NCBI GenBank assembly: GCA_003695045.1 | Contig: RFJB01000090.1 | Location: forward strand, 1-5,598 | Direction of reading: 5' to 3' | From: Candidatus Woesearchaeota archaeon | GTDB taxonomy: Archaea; Nanobdellota; Nanobdellia; Woesearchaeales; J091 | Length of the DNA stretch: 5,598 bases | In this document: positions 1 through 5,385 of the stretch, piece by piece | Layout: each line of letters starts with the position of its first letter | Numbering within the stretch: the stretch's first letter is position 1 | Position numbers and translations under genes: made by a program | Notes under the pieces: generated by a model | Database searches by the model: none | Seen by the model: only the letters and a program-made list of their open reading frames with translations | What the model was told of the DNA's origin: nothing

Positions 1-1
1 C

Positions 2-400
2 ATAATTGATGTTGTAAAGGATTTTGGAAACATCCTTTTATGCACCAGTCATGATGAAAGAAAGGGCGTGATTGCCCTGGGAGGAAGCGTTTCAAAGCAT
101 CATGCTATACTATCAACACTTCTGAACGGGGGCGCAGAGTATGCTGTTTACCTTACCACAGCCCACAAGACATCAGGAAGCGTCTCAGGAGCAACAACAG
201 ACGAGGCAAAGTCGTGGGGCAAGGTAAAGGACGAGAGCGATGTTGCGACTGTAATAGGCGATGTTACGATTACCTTCCCTCTTATGATGATGTCCGTTCT
301 CGACCGGCTTGATGAGGATGGTCTGCTGGGGAGAGAACCTGAAGCAGGGAAGAAAAAAGAGCCGTCCGGCGAAGTGGTGAGCAGAAATGCAAAATGCTAA
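2..400 (+). CDS. dys: Deoxyhypusine synthase, C-terminal part (5' end outside window)
   Basis: Deoxyhypusine synthase is a cytoplasmic NAD-dependent enzyme that moves the aminobutyl group of spermidine onto one lysine of translation factor aIF5A, the first step of hypusine formation. The frame is open from base 2, so 132 C-terminal residues are visible and the true start lies upstream. Family motifs appear in order: a Gly-rich turn followed by KHH (residues 32-34 of the fragment), GAEYAVY (44-50), SGATTDEA (62-69) and SWGK (71-74). K74 aligns with the human catalytic Lys329, W72 with Trp327, E68 with Glu323 and H33 with His288. Two amine-site positions differ from the human enzyme: V61 replaces Asp316 and L37 replaces Asn292, so the amine donor may differ. 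A hydrophobic residue at the Asp316 position is, from memory, also seen in other prokaryotic members. The last 25 or so residues are a charged tail. The gene overlaps the next one by 14 bp. Confidence 0.93.
   Translation: MIDVVKDFGNILLCTSHDERKGVIALGGSVSKHHAILSTLLNGGAEYAVYLTTAHKTSGSVSGATTDEAKSWGKVKDESDVATVIGDVTITFPLMMMSVLDRLDEDGLLGREPEAGKKKEPSGEVVSRNAKC
376..380 (+). promoter_or_regulatory. Ribosome binding site for the decarboxylase gene
   Basis: GGTGA lies 6 nt before the ATG at 387 and matches the complement of the archaeal 16S rRNA 3' end (…ATCACCTCC). It sits inside the end of the deoxyhypusine synthase gene and supports the ATG at 387 as the start. Confidence 0.7.
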
Positions 401-1421
401 GTTCATTCTTTCCAGAAAGAAGGCGGTGGAACAGTATAACAAGGTAAAGGCGCTTGCTGATGCTGTTTCTTACAGTTCAAAAACCAACCAGGACGTTACG
501 CGAATTCTGGAGGATGAAACGGACAGCATGTTCAGCGTGCATTTCATCAACGAGCTTAAGCATGTCAAAGATATGTCCCGCGTTATTTTCCTGGCACAGG
601 GCTGGACAGAGGATTTCATTAAAGACCTTGTTAACAGAGGAATAAAGAGTTTCATTGTGGACAACGAGTCAGACCTCGACATATTCCTGAAATTTCTGGA
701 GGGCTATGACGGGAAGCTTAATCTCATGCTCAGGTTGAAGCTGAAAGAGATGACAATAAGGACCGAGAGATACTTTGTTTTCGGAATGCGCGCGGCAGTG
801 ATAAACAGGCGCATAAAAGAGTTGAGAAAACACCCGAAGATCAGCGAACTTGGAATTCACTTCCACCGAAAAACCCAGAACATGAGCGAATGGAATCTCA
901 AGTACGAACTCTCGCAGATTATTGAAGAAGATACGCTGAAAGCCATAGATGTTATGAACATAGGGGGCGGCCTTCCTGCCGAATATGCAAACACAAACGT
1001 CAATGTTCTCGATTCCATAATCAAAAGAATAAACGAGCTAAGGGAATGGCTTCATTCCTACAACATAAAGATGATTATCGAGCCGGGAAGGTTCATTGCT
1101 GCGCCCGCAGCAAAGCTTGTGACTTACGTTATCGGAGTTCACGAGAACAACATAATAGTTAATGCATCGGTTTACAACAGCGATATGGATGCTATAATTG
1201 TTCCTGTGAAGCTCCTTGTGGAAGGCGAGCTTGAAAAGGGGCAGGGCGAGCCGTTTGTCATAAAGGGGATAACCCCCTGTTCCATGGATATATTCAGGTA
1301 TCGGGTTTACCTCAATCGACCGAAGGTCGGAGACCGCATTGTTTTCCTTAATGCAGGGGCGTATAATTTCTCCTCGGATTTTTGTGACCTGGAAAAACTT
1401 CCGACTGAGGTTGTAGAATGA
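387..1421 (+). CDS. Fold-type III PLP-dependent decarboxylase (ornithine/arginine/DAP decarboxylase superfamily)
   Basis: This 344-residue protein should be a cytoplasmic PLP enzyme that decarboxylates a basic amino acid or a carboxy-polyamine. Superfamily motifs occur in order: the PLP lysine K32 in SYSSKTNQD, FGM (132-134), GIHFHRKTQ (156-164; H160 aligns with ODC His197), the phosphate-binding GGGLP (193-197), EPGR (232-235; E232 contacts the pyridine nitrogen in homologues), the C-terminal substrate motif CSMD (298-301) and NAGAY (322-326). Both the alpha/beta barrel and the C-terminal beta domain are present. It is shorter than the usual 370-420 residues, mainly because the PLP lysine comes at 32 instead of about 60. 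The HIGSQ-type loop reads HRKTQ, and the acidic residue after the catalytic cysteine in ODC is serine here (S299), so the substrate cannot be assigned. Overlap with deoxyhypusine synthase suggests a polyamine role. Carboxyspermidine decarboxylase is a possible alternative. Confidence 0.88.
   Translation: MQNAKFILSRKKAVEQYNKVKALADAVSYSSKTNQDVTRILEDETDSMFSVHFINELKHVKDMSRVIFLAQGWTEDFIKDLVNRGIKSFIVDNESDLDIFLKFLEGYDGKLNLMLRLKLKEMTIRTERYFVFGMRAAVINRRIKELRKHPKISELGIHFHRKTQNMSEWNLKYELSQIIEEDTLKAIDVMNIGGGLPAEYANTNVNVLDSIIKRINELREWLHSYNIKMIIEPGRFIAAPAAKLVTYVIGVHENNIIVNASVYNSDMDAIIVPVKLLVEGELEKGQGEPFVIKGITPCSMDIFRYRVYLNRPKVGDRIVFLNAGAYNFSSDFCDLEKLPTEVVE
1407..1411 (+). promoter_or_regulatory. Ribosome binding site for the tatD-like gene
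   Basis: GAGGT is 6 nt before the ATG at 1418 and complements the archaeal 16S 3' end. With the ATGA stop/start overlap it points to translational coupling with the decarboxylase gene. Confidence 0.6.
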
Positions 1422-2167
1422 TTCTCGCGGATGTTCACTGCCACCTTGCTGATGAGAACTTTGAAAAGCCGATGGACGAAATAATAGCTTCTGCCGAGAA
1501 AGAGGGAGTCAGGGCAATAGTGACTCACGGCCTCGGCCCGCAGGACAACAAGAAGCAGGTGGAACTCGCAAAAAGGTACGGCATAGTCAGGCCTGCGCTG
1601 GGTCTTTATCCTGGCGAAGCAGAAAATCTTTCGCCGGAAGATTTGAAAAGAGAGGCCGACTGGATAAGAAGCCGGAAGGGAATAGCTGCCGTTGGAGAGA
1701 TAGGGCTGGACAAAAAGGAATCTCCTTCAGATGCTGCGTGGAAGAGGCAGCTGGCTGCCTTCAGGGAAATGCTTTCTGTCGCAGAAGACCTCAACAGGCC
1801 TGTAGTTGTGCATTCAAGAAAGGCGGAAAAGGACTGTCTGGATGAACTGAAAAGGTTTGAGGGAAAGGTTGTTATGCACTGCTTCGGGGGAAGCATGAAA
1901 CTGCTGAAAGAAGGGCTTGACAGGGGCTACATGTTTTCTGTTCCCCCCATTGTGGTTTACAGCACGCACTTCCAGGAGCTTGTGCGAAGGACAGACATCT
2001 CGCACCTCCTGACTGAAACGGACGCTCCCTACCTGAGCCCTTTCAAGGACAGGATGAGCGAGCCCGCCTTTGTGAAATTGGCTGTCAAAAAGATTGCTGA
2101 GCTGAAGGGATTTGAGGTTGTTGACACGGCAAACAGCATTTTTCAGAACTTTATGAGGACGTTTTGA
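1418..2167 (+). CDS. TatD-family metal-dependent hydrolase (DNase-like)
   Basis: TatD proteins are cytoplasmic TIM-barrel metallohydrolases of the amidohydrolase superfamily; characterised members have 3'-5' exonuclease activity on DNA or RNA. All six expected metal ligands are visible in the 249-residue product: D-x-H-x-H at the N-terminus (H7, H9), E94 in VGEIGLD, H132 in VVVHSRKA, H154 in VMHCFGG and D202 in LTETDAPYLSP. The C-terminal helix carries the usual T-x-N-x-x-x-x-F pattern (TANSIFQNF, 237-245). The loop after the fourth strand reads GLYPGEA where bacterial enzymes usually have a His (G-x-HP). Length is near the 250-265 typical of the family, so it appears complete. It starts at the ATGA overlap with the decarboxylase. 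Genomic context gives no clear functional link to polyamines. The family call is firm, but the physiological substrate is unknown. Confidence 0.93.
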   Translation: MILADVHCHLADENFEKPMDEIIASAEKEGVRAIVTHGLGPQDNKKQVELAKRYGIVRPALGLYPGEAENLSPEDLKREADWIRSRKGIAAVGEIGLDKKESPSDAAWKRQLAAFREMLSVAEDLNRPVVVHSRKAEKDCLDELKRFEGKVVMHCFGGSMKLLKEGLDRGYMFSVPPIVVYSTHFQELVRRTDISHLLTETDAPYLSPFKDRMSEPAFVKLAVKKIAELKGFEVVDTANSIFQNFMRTF

Positions 2168-2196
2168 AATCTCTTGACTGGTTAGTTGTCACAGAA

Positions 2197-2206
2197 TTAT
2201 AAATAA
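2197..2206 (+). promoter_or_regulatory. Archaeal TATA box for the gene at 2228
   Basis: TTATAAATAA, preceded by an A/G-rich stretch (possible BRE, about 2193-2196), is centred about 26 bp before the ATG at 2228. An archaeal start site normally lies about 25 bp downstream of the box, so the transcript should begin at or next to the start codon. It is the only TATA-like run in the 60 bp after the TatD gene. Confidence 0.65.
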
Positions 2207-2227
2207 GGGCTTCTGAATGAAAGGTTG

Positions 2228-3058
2228 ATGGCTGTGAAAAAAGCGAATCCGCAACTGGTTCAGTACATAAAGGCGCAGCTTGAGGCCGGATATGACATTG
2301 GAGCCATAGAACAGGTTATTCTGAAGGCCGGATACAAGCAGGATGATGTTGATGCTGCAATTGACTCGGCTTTGATGGATGATGGCGTTGAGTCCGCAGG
2401 AAAGAAGAAAAAAACAGGCAAGAACAAAAAGATAGTGGCCTTTGCTGCCATCATCCTTTTGGTTGCTGCCCTTGGCGGGGGCGTTTTTTTCTGGCTGAAC
2501 CAGAACGCAAGTTTAAACGCTGATTCTGATCTTCCCGTGGAAACAGCGCCGCCTGCTGTCGAGCCGCCTGTTGCAGAAGAAGAGGTTGTTCCAGAGAATA
2601 TCCTGAATGCAAGCAGTGAAGAGCCGGAAAGCCCTCTTACTGAAGAGAATGTTACCTCTGAAGAGAACAGCACAGATAACGCGGAGGAAGAGGAGATAAT
2701 GCCTGATGAATGGATTGGGCCGCCTGTCAAGGACCCTGATATGGACAACATTGTTGTTTTCCCAACAAACGGCGCTTACACCCTGCGTCCTGGCAAGAGC
2801 GCCGCAATAACAGTGAAGGTCCTGAGAACCGATTACATAGCAGACCTCCGGCCTAAGATAGATTGCGATTACATTCCTGTTGAGAAGTTTGCAACGTATG
2901 AATATGAAGGAAATGCCTCAGTGGATGAAATCGCAGAGGTTACCTTCGTATTCAAGGGTTCTGACAGCATTCTTTTCAGCGAGTGCCACTTTAAGCTCTC
3001 CGCAACGGACGCCCACGTGATAGACCATTTGTTCTATATTACTGTAAAAGAGGGCTGA
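2228..3058 (+). CDS. Single-pass membrane protein: helical repeat, TM helix, acidic linker, beta-rich ectodomain
   Basis: I do not recognise a named family. The 276-residue protein has four zones. Residues 8-50 are an amphipathic helical segment with a 14-residue tandem repeat (AGYDIGAIEQVI at 20-31, AGYKQDDVDAAI at 34-45), reminiscent of UBA-like helical modules at the N-termini of many archaeal envelope proteins. A lysine-rich stretch (59-68) precedes one transmembrane helix (about 69-90), which predicts N-inside topology. Residues 91-165 are a Pro/Glu/Ser/Thr-rich, strongly acidic linker, probably disordered. Residues 170-276 look like a beta-sandwich and contain the protein's only two cysteines (C213, C253), perhaps a disulfide. 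Five N-X-S/T sequons (N93, N127, N141, N147, N229) all lie on the predicted outside. ATG 2228 is preferred over TTG 2225 because of its TATA spacing and because no good Shine-Dalgarno sequence precedes it. It is probably monocistronic. A role in adhesion or envelope structure is inference only. Confidence 0.8.
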   Translation: MAVKKANPQLVQYIKAQLEAGYDIGAIEQVILKAGYKQDDVDAAIDSALMDDGVESAGKKKKTGKNKKIVAFAAIILLVAALGGGVFFWLNQNASLNADSDLPVETAPPAVEPPVAEEEVVPENILNASSEEPESPLTEENVTSEENSTDNAEEEEIMPDEWIGPPVKDPDMDNIVVFPTNGAYTLRPGKSAAITVKVLRTDYIADLRPKIDCDYIPVEKFATYEYEGNASVDEIAEVTFVFKGSDSILFSECHFKLSATDAHVIDHLFYITVKEG

Positions 3059-3068
3059 AAGGGGAAAA

Positions 3069-3076
3069 TTTTAAAA
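3069..3076 (+). promoter_or_regulatory. TATA box for tRNA-Val
   Basis: TTTTAAAA, preceded by GGGGAAAA, is centred about 32 bp before the first base of the tRNA. That predicts a start site about 6 nt upstream of the mature 5' end, leaving a short leader for RNase P. It lies just after the stop codon of the membrane-protein gene. Confidence 0.55.
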
Positions 3077-3104
3077 GAAGCAACAAAACTCAGGAAGATT
3101 GCTC

Positions 3105-3177
3105 GGGCCCGTGGTCTAGTGGTTATGACGTCGCCTTCACACGGCGGAGGTCCCCGGTTCAATTCCGGGCGGGCCCA
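3105..3177 (+). tRNA. tRNA-Val (anticodon CAC)
   Basis: A complete 73-nt cloverleaf can be folded by eye. The acceptor stem is GGGCCCG/CGGGCCC (7 perfect pairs) with discriminator A. The D arm is GTC/GAC, with the conserved GG in its loop. The anticodon stem is TCGCC/GGCGG around loop TTCACAC, giving anticodon CAC, which reads the valine codon GUG. The variable loop is 5 nt (AGGTC) and the T arm is CCCGG-TTCAATT-CCGGG. There is no intron and no encoded CCA (TGC follows), so CCA must be added by nucleotidyltransferase. The gene sits between two membrane-protein genes with its own TATA box. No long direct repeat of its 3' end was seen downstream, so there is no sign that it served as an integration site here. 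Confidence 0.97.
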
Positions 3178-3318
3178 TGCGTATTCTGACTGATATTCCG
3201 GCAGGGATTGTCCTCTGACAAAAAAAGAGGCGGACTTTTGCTTTGGTGATGTCGCTGACGGATGAAGCGAGAATGAAGATTCTGTGAAGAAAAGAATATA
3301 AAACACGCCGTAAAGGAT
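3178..3318. other. Intergenic region between tRNA-Val and the pilin-like gene
   Basis: This 141-bp stretch holds no convincing gene. After the tRNA comes a weak imperfect hairpin (GTCC-TCT at 3210-3216 against AGA at 3226-3228 and GGAC at 3232-3235, with a 3-nt bulge) followed by TTTT (3236-3239). It could act as a terminator, but it is weak. The distal end (3296-3303) carries the TATA box of the next gene. Confidence 0.5.
3296..3303 (+). promoter_or_regulatory. TATA box for the pilin-like gene pair
   Basis: ATATAAAA, preceded by a purine-rich run (GAAGAAAAGA), is centred about 25-26 bp before the second ATG (3325) but only about 19-20 bp before the first (3319). The spacing favours a leaderless transcript starting at ATG 3325. 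Confidence 0.6.
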
Positions 3319-3324
3319 ATGCGT

Positions 3325-4626
3325 ATGAGCTTTTTTCGCTCCAAAAAGAGGTGGCTTCCAAAGAGGGCTTCCTCCCAGGTTGACTGGGCCATCAGTTTGG
3401 GAATTTTCCTCCTTTACATCGCCTGGTTTTTTATTCTCGCAAGGCCCATTTACGAGACAGACAACTCCCTTGAGACCATTGCCGAGTTTATTGCTGATGA
3501 GATTGTTGAGAACTCTTCATGGACTGTCTCAAAGATTCCCTTGTTTTTCAACTCAACTTACAGCGATGCCTTTGAGCCGGTTATTGCCGGTTTTCCTTTT
3601 GATTGGGACAATTCTTCTTTCACCATTTCTCCTGAGAGGTATTTCGCTGTTGACAGCGTTATGAACCGGCTGTATTCTGTGTATTCGACCAGCGGCGGAA
3701 ACTTCACGGTGTGGCTGGTTCATTCGGAGGCAGATTATGAGGTGCCGTTCTTCAGCAAAGACTTGGAAGCCACAGAGAACTATGCCCGGATAACAGGCAA
3801 GGATTTTGAGGTCTCATTCTTGAACTCAAGCGTTTCCCAGGCAGAATACCGCAATGTTTTGAGAATAATCAATTACTCTCTTTTCATAAACGGCGCGGAG
3901 TTCATCGCAAACTGGTCCGACTTTTTCGGAAGGCCGGTTATAGCAAGGTATCTGTCGGGGACCGGGGATGCCAACCAGACCTTCATGATTTTCCCGGAGA
4001 GAAGCAGGATATTCTTTGATGTTTCAGCATCAGGATTCGTAGATAACACCATAACGCTTTCCTTTGCTCTTGACGATTATCCCAGCTACTATGCAAATCC
4101 GGATGCGATGGGCGATTTTAATTACTCTCTAAACGGCTGTGTTAATTCCTCGGGAGATTATCTTAAGATTTACAGCTCTCTTTCAGGAATTGTTTTCAGA
4201 ACCGACAAAGAAGCATTTTATCGAATGTGCGCCATCAACCAGTCGGTTCTTTATCTCAATCTGACAGCAGAGGGGGACGGTCTGGAAGGAGTTATAATTT
4301 TTCATGACGCCTCTGAAAACCTGAGCACGTACTGGAGGCCGGTCAATTACGGAGTGGGCGTGGCAGTGAAGAGAAAGGGGCTGTCCCTTTCAAAAATTGA
4401 AGAACTGTCCGAAAAGAATTATGAGTTGGTAAAGGATTACTGGAACATTCCCGAAAATGTTGATTTCTCGTTTTCGCTCTACAATTCAAGTAATGAGGAG
4501 GTTGTTTCATTTGAGCCGGAGAGGCCTCTTGAAACGGACAATGTTTTCGCTGTGAAACGAAGCACAGGGATTGTCGACAAGTCCGGCGTTTGGAAGCCGT
4601 ACACCCTGGTGGTGCGAGCATGGTAA
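3325..4626 (+). CDS. Pilin-like membrane-anchored surface protein, heavily sequon-bearing
   Basis: No named family is recognised with certainty. The 433-residue product begins with a basic stretch (KKRWLPKR) followed by SQVDWAISLGIFLLYIAW (17-34), a hydrophobic anchor with an acidic residue at its outer edge. That layout resembles archaeal pilin-like proteins, although the strict class III Q-X-S-X-E prepilin motif is absent. The remaining 390 residues are predicted extracytoplasmic and beta-rich, with only two cysteines (C272, C302). Fourteen N-X-S/T sequons are present (N63, 76, 96, 126, 167, 183, 196, 217, 266, 274, 305, 312, 332, 387), about half of all asparagines in that part. This strongly suggests N-glycosylation by AglB-type machinery. 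An in-frame ATG at 3319 would add two residues; 3325 is chosen from TATA spacing. The next gene overlaps by 7 bp and also looks pilin-like, so the two products may form one complex. Confidence 0.8.
   Translation: MSFFRSKKRWLPKRASSQVDWAISLGIFLLYIAWFFILARPIYETDNSLETIAEFIADEIVENSSWTVSKIPLFFNSTYSDAFEPVIAGFPFDWDNSSFTISPERYFAVDSVMNRLYSVYSTSGGNFTVWLVHSEADYEVPFFSKDLEATENYARITGKDFEVSFLNSSVSQAEYRNVLRIINYSLFINGAEFIANWSDFFGRPVIARYLSGTGDANQTFMIFPERSRIFFDVSASGFVDNTITLSFALDDYPSYYANPDAMGDFNYSLNGCVNSSGDYLKIYSSLSGIVFRTDKEAFYRMCAINQSVLYLNLTAEGDGLEGVIIFHDASENLSTYWRPVNYGVGVAVKRKGLSLSKIEELSEKNYELVKDYWNIPENVDFSFSLYNSSNEEVVSFEPERPLETDNVFAVKRSTGIVDKSGVWKPYTLVVRAW
4608..4614 (+). promoter_or_regulatory. Ribosome binding site for the second pilin-like gene
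   Basis: GGTGGTG ends 5 nt before the ATG at 4620, and its GGTG matches the complement of the archaeal 16S 3' end. It decides the start: an upstream in-frame TTG (4590) has no comparable signal and would place ten extra residues before a normal membrane-anchor N-terminus. Confidence 0.6.
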
Positions 4627-5039
4627 AAATAATCGGCGAGCGCGCAAGAAGAAGAAACAAAAAGGGATACATGAGAACCATTGAAGCATTCAGTGCTGTG
4701 GTTATCACGTTTGTATTCATGATGTACGTAATTCCGCAGTATCAGGGAAACGAAGTGAGAAGGGAAAAGCTGAATGTTCTTCACGGGCTTGTCAATGACG
4801 ACTCTTTCAGAAACTGCGTTCTGGAGCAGGACTCGTCGACTGCGCTGAACTGCACGAGGAGCGTGGTTTCCCGCGTTATTCCCCAAACGTACCGATTTAA
4901 GATTGACATTCAGGAAAGCGATGATTTTGAATACCCCGACCTTCCTGAAACAAGAGTTTTCTCCGAGAGTGTGATGATAGCAGGGAACACAACGCTCTAC
5001 GACCCGAAGTATGTGAGGATTTATTACTGGCTGCGGTGA
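4620..5039 (+). CDS. Small pilin-like single-pass membrane protein
   Basis: The 139-residue protein has a very basic N-terminus (RARRRNKK, 8-15), then GYMRTIEA (16-23) and a hydrophobic helix to about residue 39. The Gly, polar/charged segment, Glu and hydrophobic helix recall type IV prepilin N-termini, although Glu falls at +6 after the Gly, not the +5 of bacterial pilins, so processing is uncertain. The outer domain (40-139) has two cysteines (C66, C78) that could form a disulfide and two sequons (N77, N123), and it ends in an aromatic-rich strand (RIYYWLR). The ATG overlaps the stop region of the previous pilin-like gene by 7 bp, implying translational coupling and probably a shared complex. 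A larger reading frame on the opposite strand (4479-5066) is judged a shadow. Calling it a minor pilin is inference. Confidence 0.75.
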   Translation: MVKIIGERARRRNKKGYMRTIEAFSAVVITFVFMMYVIPQYQGNEVRREKLNVLHGLVNDDSFRNCVLEQDSSTALNCTRSVVSRVIPQTYRFKIDIQESDDFEYPDLPETRVFSESVMIAGNTTLYDPKYVRIYYWLR

Positions 5040-5050
5040 AATGCGAAAAA

Positions 5051-5058
5051 TTAAATAA
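5051..5058 (+). promoter_or_regulatory. Possible TATA box for the small acidic protein gene
   Basis: TTAAATAA, preceded by GCGAAAAA, is centred about 26-27 bp before the ATG at 5081. This is the same spacing as the other unit-initial genes in the window and suggests a leaderless transcript. Confidence 0.5.
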
Positions 5059-5068
5059 TTGCTCAAAC

Positions 5069-5073
5069 AGGAG
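5069..5073 (+). promoter_or_regulatory. Possible ribosome binding site for the small acidic protein gene
   Basis: AGGAG lies 7 nt before the ATG at 5081. It would be used only on read-through mRNA from the pilin-like pair, because a leaderless transcript from the TATA box at 5051 would start downstream of it. The gene may therefore have two modes of expression. Confidence 0.45.
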
Positions 5074-5080
5074 AGAATGC

Positions 5081-5329
5081 ATGATTATAACCATTGACAC
5101 TGAGAAGGACGGCGTGAAAGAATTCAGGGCTGCGCTTAACCTTTTGAAGAGCCTGCTGAATGAGAGGGAGTCGCGCGAAGAGCCGGCAAACAGCAGCGGT
5201 GTCGTGAGCGATGAGGGAGCAACTGCATTTGGGAGTTTGTTCGGCAGTGAGGAAAGCAGCGCTCATGAAGAAAGGAAACAGCCCGAGGAGGAAAGCAGGC
5301 CGGACCAGATATTTCTCGAGCCGTACTGA
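5081..5329 (+). CDS. Small acidic hypothetical protein (82 aa)
   Basis: The function is not recognised. The predicted protein has three parts. A short beta-strand/helix head (MIITIDTEKDGVKEFRAAL, continuing as an amphipathic helix to about residue 28) resembles, from memory, the N-terminus of small uncharacterised proteins common in DPANN-type archaea. A low-complexity middle (29-73) is rich in Glu and Ser. A short C-terminal motif, DQIFLEPY (75-82), ends the chain. A structured head and a short hydrophobic tail joined by a disordered linker suggest an adaptor or regulator, but this is inference. An upstream in-frame GTG (5036) overlaps the previous stop codon and would add 15 residues. ATG 5081 is preferred because both a TATA box and an AGGAG sit correctly for it and because the IDTEKD head then starts at Met. 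It lies 41 bp after the pilin-like pair and 56 bp before archease. Confidence 0.65.
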   Translation: MIITIDTEKDGVKEFRAALNLLKSLLNERESREEPANSSGVVSDEGATAFGSLFGSEESSAHEERKQPEEESRPDQIFLEPY

Positions 5330-5354
5330 GCATTCCAGTCGTATAAGGGCAACA

Positions 5355-5363
5355 TTTTTAATA
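5355..5363 (+). promoter_or_regulatory. TATA box for archease
   Basis: TTTTTAATA is centred about 26-27 bp before the ATG at 5386, a geometry that predicts a leaderless transcript. The nearest GGTG (5370-5373) is 12 nt from the start, too far for a good Shine-Dalgarno sequence. Confidence 0.55.
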
Positions 5364-5385
5364 TTAAATGGTGTGCCTCTCTCGT

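Noticed and set aside
2260..2751. 163-residue Ser/Ala-rich reading frame on the - strand
   Set aside because: Its Ser-rich composition is the complement of the Glu/Ala-rich codons of the + strand linker; no start signal or motif supports it.
3194..3206. ATTCCGGCAGGGA resembling the tRNA 3' end ATTCCGGGCGGG (possible att repeat)
   Set aside because: The match is short and imperfect, only 17 bp from the tRNA, with no integrase or foreign DNA between the copies.
3210..3239. Hairpin plus TTTT after the tRNA as a terminator
   Set aside because: The stem is short and bulged and the T run only 4 nt, so it is too weak to call as a feature; noted under the intergenic region.
3246..3287. Possible C/D box guide RNA (GTGATGT, CTGA, GGATGAAG, CTGTGA)
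   Set aside because: The C-like box and the first CTGA are only 2 nt apart, leaving no room for a guide, and the last D box is CTGT, not CTGA.
3249..3287. Mini-ORF of 12 codons (MSLTDEARMKIL) after the tRNA
   Set aside because: Too short to distinguish from chance, with no clear promoter; the GGTG before it overlaps the start.
3034..3361. Overlapping - strand frames across the tRNA (with an RPELNRGPPP-like stretch)
   Set aside because: This is the well-known spurious translation of a tRNA gene's complement, not a protein.
4479..5066. 195-residue reading frame on the - strand
   Set aside because: It lies opposite the pilin-like gene at 4620 and the end of the one at 3325, has no recognisable domain or start signal, and the + strand proteins have coherent basic N-terminus, membrane anchor and ectodomain architecture.
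5036..5080. GTG-initiated extension of the small acidic protein
   Set aside because: The 15 extra residues run through a TATA-like box and a Shine-Dalgarno sequence, and no ribosome binding site suits the GTG.
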